A stretch of 64,000 nt of DNA from Paenibacillus tepidiphilus (GCF_008635795.1 NZ_VWRQ01000023.1:1-64000), one strand, 5' to 3'; shown: positions 45,545-54,370, counted from the first letter of the stretch. Notes: generated by a model from the sequence alone, not told the origin. Numbers and translations: made by a program.

Positions 45545-46504
45545 ATGATACGAACACTTGCGGTCACCCATGAGGGCGAGGTGCTGACCGGGCTGCCGCT
45601 GGAGAGCATACGCATGGCCGACTACGCCTGGATCTGGGCTGACTTCGCCGAGCCTACGGCAGAGGAAACGCGGCTGCTGGATACGTACTTTCATTTTCAC
45701 CCGCTGGCGATTGAGGATTGCATGCATATTCTGCAGCGCCCTAAGCTGGATTATTATGACGATGTGCAGTTCTTCGTGCTGCATGCGCTCAATGAGGAGA
45801 CGCTGCAGGCGGAGGAGGTTGATCTGTTCCTCAGCTCGAGCTTCCTCGTCTCCTACCATCACCAGCACCAGCCGGAGCTGGACGAAGCCTGGGCGAATGT
45901 CAGAGAGGAGATTCACAGCCGCCAGGGCTGGTCCGGAGGTCCGGTGGCCGCGGCCTATTCCGTGATGGACAAGCTGGTGGACTACTATTTCCCGAGCCTG
46001 TACAACCTGGAGGATGAACTGGCCGATCTGGAGAGCAAAGGCGGCACCGAATCCGTCGAAGACCTGATGAGCCAGGTGTTCAATGTGCGCGGGCGGCTCC
46101 TGAAGCTGCGGCGGACCATCGTGCCGATGCGCGACCTGATGTACCGGATTGTCAATTCGCAGCATGTGCAGAGCAATAACCAGGAGCGGGTCTATTTCGG
46201 CGATATCTATGACCATCTGCTGAAGCTGACCGATATGCTGGAGGCCGACCGGGAAATGACTGCGGATCTGCGGGACAGCTATATTTCGCTGAATTCCAAC
46301 CGGATGAATGCCATCATGAAGACACTGACGGTCATTACCACCGTGTTCATGCCGCTGACGCTGATCGCCGGGATCTACGGGATGAACTTCAATCACATGC
46401 CGGAGCTTGGATGGAGCCTGGGCTATCCGGTGGTGCTGCTGCTCATGCTGGCGCTGGGGCTGGGGATGCTGTGGTGGTTCCGCAGGCGCGGGTGGTTCAA
46501 GTAG
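45545..46504 (+). CDS. corA: CorA-type magnesium/cobalt transporter
   Basis: 319 residues. The cytoplasmic N-terminal domain ends in the long stalk helix (LTDMLEADREMTADLRDSYI) and two C-terminal membrane helices. The defining YGMNFNHMPE loop (GMN selectivity filter) lies between them. It imports Mg2+ down the membrane potential. GGGGGATAG precedes the ATG. No Mg2+ leader element was recognised. Confidence 0.93.
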   Translation: MIRTLAVTHEGEVLTGLPLESIRMADYAWIWADFAEPTAEETRLLDTYFHFHPLAIEDCMHILQRPKLDYYDDVQFFVLHALNEETLQAEEVDLFLSSSFLVSYHHQHQPELDEAWANVREEIHSRQGWSGGPVAAAYSVMDKLVDYYFPSLYNLEDELADLESKGGTESVEDLMSQVFNVRGRLLKLRRTIVPMRDLMYRIVNSQHVQSNNQERVYFGDIYDHLLKLTDMLEADREMTADLRDSYISLNSNRMNAIMKTLTVITTVFMPLTLIAGIYGMNFNHMPELGWSLGYPVVLLLMLALGLGMLWWFRRRGWFK

Positions 46505-46558
46505 GGCGGGCCGCAAGCGCCGTATATTTAAAGATATGATTTTATTGGAGGTCAGTAT

Positions 46559-46858
46559 ATGACGGATCGCAAGTACCTTTATCTAAGCCTGGGTGTAATC
46601 CTTCTTACTCTCGTAACGAATCTCATTGCCTATCCCTGGCTCCCCGAGCAGATGGGAATACATATGTCCGGCGGGCAAATCGACAATAGTGTAGGCAAGC
46701 TTCTGTACGTGTTTATGGTTCCGGGCCTGCAGGTCTTTGTAAGCATCATGACCGTGTTATCGCAAAAGCCAACCAAAAACCTCGTCCTCATCCTGGTGAA
46801 TGTATTCTGTCTGGCCCTGAACGGCTGGATGATCTACTATAATCTGAGTTTGGCTTGA
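46559..46858 (+). CDS. Small membrane protein, DUF1648-like
   Basis: 99 residues with three membrane segments (YLYLSLGVILLTLVTNLIAY, VFMVPGLQVFVSIMTVLS, VLILVNVFCLALNGWMIYY). The loop LPEQMGIHMSGGQIDNSVGK resembles the DUF1648 motif (LPxxIPxHF/MxxxG) of SdpI-type immunity proteins. GGAGGTCAG precedes the start. Function is unknown. Confidence 0.65.
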   Translation: MTDRKYLYLSLGVILLTLVTNLIAYPWLPEQMGIHMSGGQIDNSVGKLLYVFMVPGLQVFVSIMTVLSQKPTKNLVLILVNVFCLALNGWMIYYNLSLA

Positions 46859-46873
46859 ACCCCGCTGCTGCCA

Positions 46874-46919
46874 TAAAAAAAGGCCGGACAACCGCCGCTA
46901 TCTGCGGCGGCGTCCGGCG
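46874..46919 (-). terminator. Intrinsic terminator overlapping the 3' end of the YqfQ-like gene
   Basis: On the minus strand GCCGGAC-GCCGCCGC pairs with GCGGCGG-GTCCGGC and is followed by seven T. The 5' arm encodes the Arg-rich C-terminus and the stop codon (46898-46900) lies inside the hairpin. Confidence 0.8.
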
Positions 46920-47446
46920 GAGGAAGGAGCCCGTTTGCGCCGTTTAGGCGCATTCTTGCCGCTGCGCTTGGTATTGCCGGCCGGACGCTTCTTGCGGCGC
47001 CGGGGCTTGTAGAGCGCAGCATCCTCCTCGGCGGCCAGCTCCCCGGAATTCCCCTTGCCTTTACCGAAGCTGCCCATCACCAGCTTCACCATCGGGGCCA
47101 TCTGCTGGAAGCCCTGCACCATCTTCTGCACCTTGCCCATATTATTTACAATGCCGTCGATGCCGCCCATCCGGTCGATGAAGCCTTTGATCTGCTCCAT
47201 GTTCGCCAGATTGCCGAGATTTCCGAGGCCACCGAGCAGGCCACCGGCCTTGGCTCCGGCTTCTGCAGCGGGAGCGGCCAGGGACGTCTCCACCAGCTCC
47301 GCACCGGCGGCGGGAACCATCCCGGCTTCCAGCGGAAGCGGCGCCTGGGCGGGCGGCAGACTGATGCCCGGATAAGGCGAGGAGGGATACGGACCGGCCA
47401 GGGCACGCGCATTCCGGCGGGAATGGTTGTAGTAATGCTCAGGCAT
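46898..47446 (-). CDS. YqfQ/VrrA-like low-complexity basic protein
   Basis: 182 residues. Pro/Ala-rich N-terminal third, a Gly-rich central part (GGLLGGLGNLGNLANMEQIK, then MGGIDGIVNNMGKVQKMVQG) and a strongly basic Lys/Arg tail (KPRRRKKRPAGNTKRSGKN). This layout resembles Bacillus YqfQ/VrrA proteins, whose role is unknown. ATG 47446 is 8 bases after a GGAAAG; the frame extends upstream without a better start. Basic tail suggests nucleic-acid or envelope polymer binding. Confidence 0.5.
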   Translation of the reverse strand: MPEHYYNHSRRNARALAGPYPSSPYPGISLPPAQAPLPLEAGMVPAAGAELVETSLAAPAAEAGAKAGGLLGGLGNLGNLANMEQIKGFIDRMGGIDGIVNNMGKVQKMVQGFQQMAPMVKLVMGSFGKGKGNSGELAAEEDAALYKPRRRKKRPAGNTKRSGKNAPKRRKRAPSSAGRRRR

Positions 47447-47743
47447 GTCATCACTTTCCTTTGTTATGGATTTGCTATACTGTATGTCATGGGCGAACAT
47501 AAGGTATAGACCATAGCCCGGATTTCCGGGATAGATGCGGATTTGGGCAGGTGCCCTGAGCGGGGCGAGGAAGTGAAGAAAGCGTGTCAGGGCTTGCTTT
47601 CCGGCGCTTAAGTATACTATAGTTAATTCGGTAATTCCTCTGCTGCGCGGCAGGATTTTTGTGCTCAAGTACATAAGATTTGTGCGTGTGTGGCGGACAG
47701 TTGTCCGTCGTTTTCGTTCTTTACAGCGTGAAATCGTTAATGC
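47447..47743. other. Divergent intergenic region, no gene seen
   Basis: Space between the YqfQ-like gene and yerC. It should hold the minus-strand promoter, which I could not place. Confidence 0.4.
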
Positions 47744-47772
47744 TTGAAAAAACTGCTCCGTTACAATATAGT
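47744..47772 (+). promoter_or_regulatory. yerC promoter
   Basis: TTGAAA at 47744 and TATAGT at 47767 with a 17-base spacer. It would give a ~100-base leader. Confidence 0.7.
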
Positions 47773-47874
47773 AGAGGCAGATAGTCGGATTTATTTGTTA
47801 TATTTATAAGGGTTCTGTATGTAAATTCACGGGTGAATCAATATACTGACCACACATTTAGGGGATGATCTACG

Positions 47875-48165
47875 ATGCAGCTGAAGAAGCTAAATGATAA
47901 GAGTGTCGATCAACTGTTCGAGGCTATTTTAACGTTGAAGAATATGGAAGAATGCTATGTCTTCTTCGACGACCTGTGCACGGTGAATGAGATCCAGTCG
48001 CTGTCCCAGCGTCTGGAGGTTGCACGTATGCTGGGCAAGGGCTCTACATACAATCAGATTGAAGCGGAGACCGGCGCCAGCACGGCGACGATCTCGCGCG
48101 TAAAGCGCTGCCTGAATTACGGCAACGACGGCTACAAGATGACGCTGGAACGTCTGGGACGATAA
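47875..48165 (+). CDS. yerC: YerC/YecD-type TrpR-like regulator
   Basis: 96 residues, TrpR-fold DNA-binding protein. The helix-turn-helix is QSLSQRLEVARMLGKGSTYN and EAETGASTATISRVKRCLNY. This matches Bacillus YerC (YecD). GGGGATGATC precedes the ATG. It sits two bases before the chelatase gene, so they are coupled. The ligand is unknown, as in Bacillus. Confidence 0.88.
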   Translation: MQLKKLNDKSVDQLFEAILTLKNMEECYVFFDDLCTVNEIQSLSQRLEVARMLGKGSTYNQIEAETGASTATISRVKRCLNYGNDGYKMTLERLGR

Positions 48166-48167
48166 GC

Positions 48168-48938
48168 ATGCAGCCGGGCGTACTGATTATCAGTCACGGC
48201 TCCCGCGACCGCACCTGGGTATCCATGGTGGAGGAAGCCGTAGCGGAGCTGAGTCTTGCGGAGGAGCTGCCGGTGGCGGTGTCTTTCCTGGAGCTGGTGG
48301 AAGGCCGCCTGATACAAGATGGAATTGATGAACTGGAGAGCCAAGGGGTCACAGATATAATTGTGATCCCCTTGTTTGTTTCTTCGGGGAGTACCCATAT
48401 TGATGAAATACAATATGCACTGGGCGTCAAGGCTGCTCCTGAGCTGGAGACGGACCTTGCACCGTTTGCGGTGCAGGCCCGGGTACATTTCGGCAATCCG
48501 GTCGATGACGATCCGGACATTGCCGTTATGATCTGGGATAAGCTGCGCGAGTTGTCGCACCACCCAGAGCGGGAAGTGGTTCTGCTGGTCGGCCACGGCA
48601 GCCGGCATGAGGGCTTCCGGCAGCGCTGGGAGCGGGGCATCGCCTCGCTCGCCGAACGGGTGCGCCAGCTTAGTGGCGTTGCGGCAGCAGACTATGGGCT
48701 GCTGAACCCGGACAGCGTGCGCAGCCGCGCGGAGCATTGGCAGGAGCAGGGGTATGAGGTGCTGGTAGCCCCGCTCTTTCTGAGCGAGGGCTATTTCACC
48801 AAGGTCGTCGTACCGAAGCGGCTCGAAGGCCTGGATTTTGCATACTCGGGCAGAACGCTGCTGCCGCATCCGCTGCTGCCGCACTGGATTGAGGAGCAGG
48901 TAAATCGTGCGGTTGCTTTGCTGCGAGAGCGTTCGTAG
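48168..48938 (+). CDS. Sirohydrochlorin chelatase-like protein (CbiX/SirB)
   Basis: 256 residues with two CbiX-like halves. The first has VLIISHGSRDRTWVSMVEEA, the second VLLVGHGSRHEGFRQRWERG; the histidines are metal ligands. The family inserts Co2+, Ni2+ or Fe2+ into sirohydrochlorin. No cobalamin or siroheme genes lie nearby, so the metal is unclear. It follows yerC by two bases, suggesting linked regulation. Confidence 0.82.
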   Translation: MQPGVLIISHGSRDRTWVSMVEEAVAELSLAEELPVAVSFLELVEGRLIQDGIDELESQGVTDIIVIPLFVSSGSTHIDEIQYALGVKAAPELETDLAPFAVQARVHFGNPVDDDPDIAVMIWDKLRELSHHPEREVVLLVGHGSRHEGFRQRWERGIASLAERVRQLSGVAAADYGLLNPDSVRSRAEHWQEQGYEVLVAPLFLSEGYFTKVVVPKRLEGLDFAYSGRTLLPHPLLPHWIEEQVNRAVALLRERS

Positions 48939-49091
48939 CGAGAAGAACGTAATGGAAGAGCCTGAATGAGTGAGGGTGGCCTCGCATAGATATAGAGGTA
49001 TACTTATTGGAGACGTTTGCGGGTAATGGGTTAGCTCGGCGGCGGTGGTCCTGCCGTTTGCTGCTAAATTTGGGCCAGGACGGGTATAACA

Positions 49092-49121
49092 TTGCTTGTA
49101 GGGTGTCCAATTGGGTATAAT
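49092..49121 (+). promoter_or_regulatory. Promoter upstream of the diacylglycerol kinase gene
   Basis: TTGCTT at 49092 and GGGTATAAT ending at 49121, with an 18-base spacer and perfect TATAAT. Confidence 0.65.
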
Positions 49122-49162
49122 CAGTAAAGTTATCTATACTCTAAACAGGTGGCGTTCCGGTA

Positions 49163-50053
49163 ATGAAAACTGCGAGATTGATTTATAATCCCACTTCGGG
49201 TCGGGAAGGAATGAAGAAACGGCTTGCCGACATCCTGGAGCGGCTGGATTTAGGCGGCATTGAGGCGTCCTGTCACGCAACAACCGGAGAAGGCGATGCT
49301 ACGGCAGCTACGATCGAAGCGGTCGAGCGCGGCACGTATGACATGATCATTGCGGCCGGCGGCGACGGTACTTTAAATGAAGTGATCAACGGAATGGCCG
49401 AGCGGCCGAATCTGCCTCCCTTGGGCGTACTGCCGCTGGGGACGACGAATGATTTTGCCCGGGCGATGGGCATTCCGAAGAACTGGGAGGATTCCTGCGA
49501 TCTCATTCTGCGCCAGGAATCGCGCCTGATTGACCTTGGCAAAGCCAATGACCGTTATTTCATTAATATAGCCGGCGGCGGAAGGCTGACCGAGCTGACA
49601 TACGAGGTTCCCAGCAGACTGAAGACCATGATGGGACAGCTGGCGTACTACCTGAAAGGCATCGAGAAAATGGCCAGCCTCTCCCCGCAGGAGCTGTACA
49701 TACGGGCCAACGGCCAGGAAATGATTCACGACGAGTTCATGATGTTCCTGATTGCCAATACCAATTCGGTCGGCGGCTTCGAGAAGCTCGCCCCGGATGC
49801 CCGTATCGACGACGGCCTGTTCGACGTCATCGCCGTCAAGAAGTGCAACCTGGCCGAGTTCATCCGGCTGGTCACACTGGCGCTGCGCGGCGAGCATCTG
49901 CAGGATAAGCGCGTCGTCTATTTCCGCACGGATGCCATGGAGGTCACCTCCCCCGGCTACGTGCAGATCAACCTCGACGGTGAGCTGGGCGGCACGCTGC
50001 CGGGACAGTTTCATATTTTGCCGCAGCATTTGCGGATCTTTGCCCAGAATTAA
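49163..50053 (+). CDS. dgkB: Diacylglycerol kinase (DgkB/YegS family)
   Basis: 296 residues. KTARLIYNPTSGREGMKKRL and the nucleotide-binding AAGGDGTLNEVINGM, then LGVLPLGTTNDFARAMGIP, are the lipid-kinase family signatures. It phosphorylates diacylglycerol released during lipoteichoic acid synthesis. In B. subtilis dgkB (yerQ) also neighbours the RlmCD gene, supporting the assignment. ACAGGTGGCG precedes the ATG. Confidence 0.9.
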   Translation: MKTARLIYNPTSGREGMKKRLADILERLDLGGIEASCHATTGEGDATAATIEAVERGTYDMIIAAGGDGTLNEVINGMAERPNLPPLGVLPLGTTNDFARAMGIPKNWEDSCDLILRQESRLIDLGKANDRYFINIAGGGRLTELTYEVPSRLKTMMGQLAYYLKGIEKMASLSPQELYIRANGQEMIHDEFMMFLIANTNSVGGFEKLAPDARIDDGLFDVIAVKKCNLAEFIRLVTLALRGEHLQDKRVVYFRTDAMEVTSPGYVQINLDGELGGTLPGQFHILPQHLRIFAQN

Positions 50054-50083
50054 ACGGGCGGGAAGAGTTAAGCCAAGAGATTA

Positions 50084-51769
50084 ATGAAAGAAGTGAACAT
50101 ACAGAACATGAGTAAACATCGCAGTGGACGCGGCGGGAACCGCCGGGAAGCAAGCGTACCCGTCGCCGGACTGCCCGTGAATAAGAACGATGAAGTCGTG
50201 CTCGATATTATCGGCATGACTCATGAAGGCGAAGGGGTAGGCCGCGCGGACGGCTATACCCTTTTTGTGCAGGGCGCCCTGCCCGGAGAGAAGGTCCGGG
50301 CCAAGGTGCTGAAGACCAAGAAGCAGTACGGCTACGCCAAGCTGCTTGAGCTGGTGCAGGCCAGCAGCGACCGCATCGCGCCGCCTTGCCCGATCTATGA
50401 CCAGTGTGGCGGCTGCCAGCTGCAGCACATGGACTACACCGCCCAGCTGGCCTGGAAGCGGCAGCTGGTGGTGGACAACCTGCAGCGGATCGGGAAGCTG
50501 CGGGTGGCGGGGGCGGCGCTTGGCGCTGCCCAGGCTGTTGCAGGGCAGGGTGGTGGCGGCGCTGCTGAAGGCGTGGAGCGTGAATTTGGTGCTGCTTCGG
50601 GCAATGGTGCGTTCGAAAGCGGGCAAGGTGAAGAAGGTGCTGACGGGGGCAATGGTGCAACTACAGGTACGCTTGGCGCAGGCCACACATCGGGTAGCGG
50701 CACTCCTGCAATTGGGGCAGCCACGCCGCAAGGAGACATCATCGTCCGGCCGACACTCGGCATGGACGAGCCTTGGCGCTACCGCAACAAGGCCCAGGTG
50801 CCGATCGGCGTCACCGACGGCGGTCTGGTCGGCGGCTTCTACGCGCGCGGCAGTCACCGGATCATCGACATGGAGACCTGTCTGATCCAGCATGAGCACA
50901 ACGACGCCGTAGTCGCCGCCGTGAAGCGGCTCGGCAGCGAGCTGGGCATCTCCGCCTACAGCGAAGAGACCGGCCGCGGCCTGCTGCGCCATGTCGTCGT
51001 CAAGAAGGCCTTCCGCACCGGGCAGATGATGCTGGTGCTGGTCACGAACGGGCGCGACATCCCACACCTGGACGCCTGGCTTGGCAGCATCCGTGAGGAG
51101 CTGCCGCAGGTGGCGAGCATCTGCCAGAACGTGAACACGCGGCAGACCAACGTCATCTTCGGCGACGAGACCCGCACCCTCTGGGGCAGCGACGTCATCT
51201 ACGATTACATCGGCGACGTGCAGTTCGCCATCTCGGCCCGTTCCTTCTACCAGGTGAACCCGGTCCAGACCGAGGTGCTGTACGGCAAAACCGTCGAGTA
51301 CGCCGGCCTCACCGGCAATGAGACCGTTATCGACGCCTACTGCGGCATCGGCACGATCTCCCTGTTCCTGGCCCAGCACGCGGATAAAGTATACGGCGTA
51401 GAGATCGTGCCGGAAGCCATTGAGGACGCCCGCGCGAATGCCGCACTGAACGGCATGAAGAACGTGACGTTCGAGGTCGGTGCATCCGAGGACGTGATTC
51501 CGGCCTGGAAAGAGCAGGGTGTCACCCCCGACGTCATCGTCGTCGATCCGCCGCGCAAAGGCTGCGATCCGCGCCTGCTGGAGACGATCCTGGCGATGCA
51601 GCCGGAACGCGTAGTGTATGTGTCGTGTAATCCATCGACACTGGCAAGGGATTTGCGGGTATTAGAGGACGGCGGGTACAAGACAGTGGAGGTAACCCCG
51701 GTGGATATGTTCCCGCATACGGTGCATGTTGAGTGCGTAACTCGGATGGACTTTATAGGAAAAGGGTAA
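50084..51769 (+). CDS. rlmCD: 23S rRNA (uracil-5-)-methyltransferase with internal low-complexity insert
   Basis: 561 residues. An N-terminal TRAM domain (VVLDIIGMTHEGEGVGRADG), 4Fe-4S cysteines in CPIYDQCGGCQLQHMDY, the SAM motif VIDAYCGIGTISLFLAQ, VDPPRKGCD and catalytic Cys515 in YVSCNPSTLARDL identify the RumA/RlmCD family, which makes m5U in 23S rRNA. Residues ~141-217 are a Gly/Ala-rich insert (GQGGGGAAEG, GADGGNGATTG) placed between conserved GKLRV and IIVRPTLGMDEPWRYRNK. Typical homologues lack it. All catalytic motifs remain. A start at 50108 is also possible. Confidence 0.9.
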   Translation: MKEVNIQNMSKHRSGRGGNRREASVPVAGLPVNKNDEVVLDIIGMTHEGEGVGRADGYTLFVQGALPGEKVRAKVLKTKKQYGYAKLLELVQASSDRIAPPCPIYDQCGGCQLQHMDYTAQLAWKRQLVVDNLQRIGKLRVAGAALGAAQAVAGQGGGGAAEGVEREFGAASGNGAFESGQGEEGADGGNGATTGTLGAGHTSGSGTPAIGAATPQGDIIVRPTLGMDEPWRYRNKAQVPIGVTDGGLVGGFYARGSHRIIDMETCLIQHEHNDAVVAAVKRLGSELGISAYSEETGRGLLRHVVVKKAFRTGQMMLVLVTNGRDIPHLDAWLGSIREELPQVASICQNVNTRQTNVIFGDETRTLWGSDVIYDYIGDVQFAISARSFYQVNPVQTEVLYGKTVEYAGLTGNETVIDAYCGIGTISLFLAQHADKVYGVEIVPEAIEDARANAALNGMKNVTFEVGASEDVIPAWKEQGVTPDVIVVDPPRKGCDPRLLETILAMQPERVVYVSCNPSTLARDLRVLEDGGYKTVEVTPVDMFPHTVHVECVTRMDFIGKG

Positions 51770-51938
51770 AAAACCACGATATGTAGGGGTTAATGCCGAA
51801 GAGCTAACACCGCATATTGATTTTTAATTACATTATCTGGTTTGTTGTTTTTGGGCTTAAAAAGTGCCCTTTCCATAGATGGACTTTTTTAACCAAGGTG
51901 GTTTTAGAGGAAGACAAATCCGTATTAAGCTTATAGTC

Positions 51939-52631
51939 TCATATGTTTTCTTTAAGCCATGCATGAACTATCTTAACATCCTCTTTTTGCATAAAAGGAT
52001 GATCACTATTCTGAGAGATTTCCAACTTGCAATCATGTGATTTCGCAAAGTCCTTAACAACTTCCAGAGATTGCATACTGTCTTTTCTGCCGTATAGGAT
52101 TGAAGTTGGAATATTCCATTTTTTAACCGGATGTTCCTTTACGAACTTATAATAATCCCAACGCAGCAAATCAACAGAGGTTGCAATCTCTTTTTGTATG
52201 CATAGCTGTTCTTCTGTCACATCAAACCAATTAAACATCTGTTTAATTAGATATTCCATGTTTAATATAGGTGATTGGAACAGACAATTGACAAAATTAC
52301 TATTTGTGTAAGCATTCAAACTGAAATACGCTCCCAGACTGCACCCAAACAAAGAAACATGATCCCAATTTGAAAAGGCATAGTCTCCAATTAGATTAAG
52401 GTCATTAATGCCATTCCAAATGTCACAACGATAACTACTGTCCTTTCGTTCCCCGTGTTCAGGCAAATCGAAACTTAGCGTTTGATATCCTTTTTTCACA
52501 GCGATTTCAGCAAAATCTCTAGCATGTTCTTTGCATGACATTTTGCCATGAACATGGACATATACCTTGTCTGATCTATCACCCCAAATAATGGATGGGA
52601 TGTTGCCGATTTTTATATTTTGAATTCTCAT
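51939..52631 (-). CDS. AT-rich alpha/beta hydrolase
   Basis: 230 residues. The nucleophile elbow is LFGCSLGAYFSLNAY, a later acid is in LYGRKDSMQS and the histidine in NSDHPFMQKEDVK. HGKMSCKEHARDF and FDLPEHGERKDSSY fit small Firmicute hydrolases. Codon use is visibly AT-richer than the flanking core genes, suggesting horizontal transfer. The ATG at 52631 follows GGAGGTATCC; an upstream in-frame ATG at 52655 lacks one. Substrate unknown. Confidence 0.75.
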   Translation of the reverse strand: MRIQNIKIGNIPSIIWGDRSDKVYVHVHGKMSCKEHARDFAEIAVKKGYQTLSFDLPEHGERKDSSYRCDIWNGINDLNLIGDYAFSNWDHVSLFGCSLGAYFSLNAYTNSNFVNCLFQSPILNMEYLIKQMFNWFDVTEEQLCIQKEIATSVDLLRWDYYKFVKEHPVKKWNIPTSILYGRKDSMQSLEVVKDFAKSHDCKLEISQNSDHPFMQKEDVKIVHAWLKENI

Positions 52632-52943
52632 GGATACCTCCGATTGTTGAGGCATTACCCTCCATAGTTTGGGATTGATCTGCTTTTCTAACGTGTCTCT
52701 TGCTTCAATGGGTGGACTGAACCTTCAGTTGACGACGTCCATAACTATTCCCCCTTTTGTTTGATCCGCAAAGAACGGACAACCAAGGAGGCAGGTTACT
52801 GGCGGCTTGCGCCCGTCCGGACTACCACCGGAACTGTGTTTCTGTCTTCGCGTCTTCATTGTACTGCGTTGGTGGAAGGAGTCAACTCTTCGTGACGCAA
52901 CTGCTAATTCAAAAATTGCCAAACGGGAGATGATGTACCCTTT
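52632..52943. other. Degenerate intergenic region
   Basis: No gene could be supported. Short open frames on the minus strand (for example 52725-52859, encoding TCLLGCPFFADQTKGG) have no ribosome binding site or recognised homology. Confidence 0.4.
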
Positions 52944-53160
52944 ATGTTCATTTGGGATTTCGTCGTGGACAAGGTGTTGGGCGACGTAATGGACGGCTGT
53001 ACGGCCAGGTGATCGGGTTTTACGGCAGCTTTTTTGCCCAGATGGGCCAGATGGGAGCGGACTTGTTCGAGATGTCCTTGGGTGCAGGCGATCATCCGCT
53101 TCTTTTTTATTTGGTTTGGGCGCAGTAGGCAACGGGGCTGGTGGTGCTGTGATAGTCTTC
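52944..53160 (+). pseudogene. Remnant of a conjugation membrane-protein gene (TrbL-like)
   Basis: From ATG 52944 the frame reads MFIWDFVVDKVLGDVMDG. After a one-base loss near 52995 it continues YGQVIGFYGSFFAQMGQMGA and DLFEMS, after another shift near 53078 WVQAII, and after a further shift YLVWAQ-stop-ATGLVV. These pieces resemble the N-terminus of TrbL-like membrane proteins of Tn1549-type conjugative elements, from my recall of the family. At least three frameshifts and one stop make it non-functional. Only the N-terminal ~70 codons are left. Confidence 0.55.
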
Positions 53161-53175
53161 GCGCTGAATGTTCGG

Positions 53176-53237
53176 TGATTGACTCACAAGGATACTATGT
53201 TTATACAATTTAGGGGCGGTTTTATGTTTGAGGATAT
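53176..53237 (+). promoter_or_regulatory. Promoter/RBS module, copy 1
   Basis: TTGACT at 53179, TATACA at 53202 (17-base spacer), then AATTTAGGGGCGG and ATGTTTGAGG. It is an imperfect copy of 54313-54370. The ATG opens only a 17-codon frame before a terminator. Confidence 0.65.
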
Positions 53238-53241
53238 AGCT

Positions 53242-53266
53242 AGAGGGATGCTGCCCCTCTTTTTTT
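53242..53266 (+). terminator. Intrinsic terminator after module copy 1
   Basis: AGAGGG pairs with CCCTCT, followed by a long T run. It would stop transcription from copy 1 within about 60 bases. Confidence 0.7.
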
Positions 53267-53496
53267 GTGTTTCCTGATTATCGTACTATGCTGTTTTTGA
53301 ACGATATTAGGACCGCCATAGCTGCCAACTTTCTGCGATAGTCCCGCAATAAATGTTCTCCCAGCATCCTCCCTTTTTATTCTAGAATAGTTATTTTCGA
53401 GAAGGATATTGTGCCGCTAGAGGAGAAAAGGTAAACCTATAGAATATTTGCAGGAACGGGTGTATCTTCAATGAGGACGATGAAGGGGGATTTTCA

Positions 53497-54285
53497 TTGA
53501 AAAATATAGTGATAACCGGCAGTACACGGGGAATCGGGTTCTCTATGGCAATGGAGTTTCTGCGGGCCGGATGTAATGTTACCCTGTCTGGCAGAGGTGA
53601 AAGGTTACCGGAAGCGGCTGCCGCGTCACTTTTGCCCTTTGAGGGGAAATACACTTATGTCCCATGCAACGTCCAAAACAAAGCAAGTCTCCAGAACCTC
53701 TGGGACACTTCTCAGGATCAATGGGGCAGGGTAGATATCTGGATCAACAACGCGGGGCAAAATGCGCCGCATAGGTATGCGTGGGAAACGGGCGAATCTT
53801 ACACGGAGAATATTATAAAGACCAATATTACAGGCATGATATACGGTTCACAGATTGCGGCAGCGGGGATGATAAAGCAGGGGCATGGGGCGATATACAG
53901 CATGGAGGGTCTGGGCTCCAACAATATGATCCAGCCCAAGACCATATTGTACGGTACCACTAAGCACGCATTAACGTATTTTATGAAGGGGCTAACCAAA
54001 GAACTGGAAGGCACAGGAATCCTGGCAGGGAGGCTATCTCCCGGCATGATGCTGACAGATTTTATCACACGGACGCCCGACGGTGATCCATCGGAGGTCA
54101 TCTCGGATGAGAGGTTCAGAAGGATATTTAATATATTGGCAGACAAACCGGAGACGGTCGCCAAATTCCTCGTACCCAGAATACTCAGCAACACCAAGAA
54201 TGGCGCTCAAATCGCCTGGCTGACCAACCGAAAGGCTGCATGGCGTTTTATGACGGCGGGCTTCCGTAAGGACAGGCTGATTTAG
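53497..54285 (+). CDS. Short-chain dehydrogenase/reductase
   Basis: 262 residues. NAD(P) binding loop ITGSTRGIGFSMAMEFLRAG, NNAG in WINNAGQNAPH, and the catalytic Tyr-x3-Lys as YGTTKHALTYF. Together with the SMEGLGS serine region they form the classical SDR triad. The C-terminal part after 190 is longer than minimal SDRs. The TTG at 53497 follows GAAGGGGGAT. It lies between two copies of a promoter module. The substrate is unknown. Confidence 0.85.
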   Translation: MKNIVITGSTRGIGFSMAMEFLRAGCNVTLSGRGERLPEAAAASLLPFEGKYTYVPCNVQNKASLQNLWDTSQDQWGRVDIWINNAGQNAPHRYAWETGESYTENIIKTNITGMIYGSQIAAAGMIKQGHGAIYSMEGLGSNNMIQPKTILYGTTKHALTYFMKGLTKELEGTGILAGRLSPGMMLTDFITRTPDGDPSEVISDERFRRIFNILADKPETVAKFLVPRILSNTKNGAQIAWLTNRKAAWRFMTAGFRKDRLI

Positions 54286-54312
54286 ATCAAAGAGGCCCAA
54301 CACCGCATCCAT

Positions 54313-54370
54313 TGATTGACTTGCAAAGGAGATGTGTTTAGACAATTTAGGGGGCGGTTTTATGTTTCAG
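54313..54370 (+). promoter_or_regulatory. Promoter/RBS module, copy 2 (mazEF)
   Basis: TTGACT at 54316, TAGACA at 54339 (17-base spacer), GGGGGCGG and ATGTTTCAGG. It drives the broken mazE. Compared with copy 1 the -10 is weaker. Confidence 0.65.

Noticed and set aside
52725..53132. A 135-codon minus-strand frame in the degenerate region.
   Set aside because: It lacks a ribosome binding site and runs opposite the conjugation-gene remnant. The 44-codon part may be a relic, but I could not support it.
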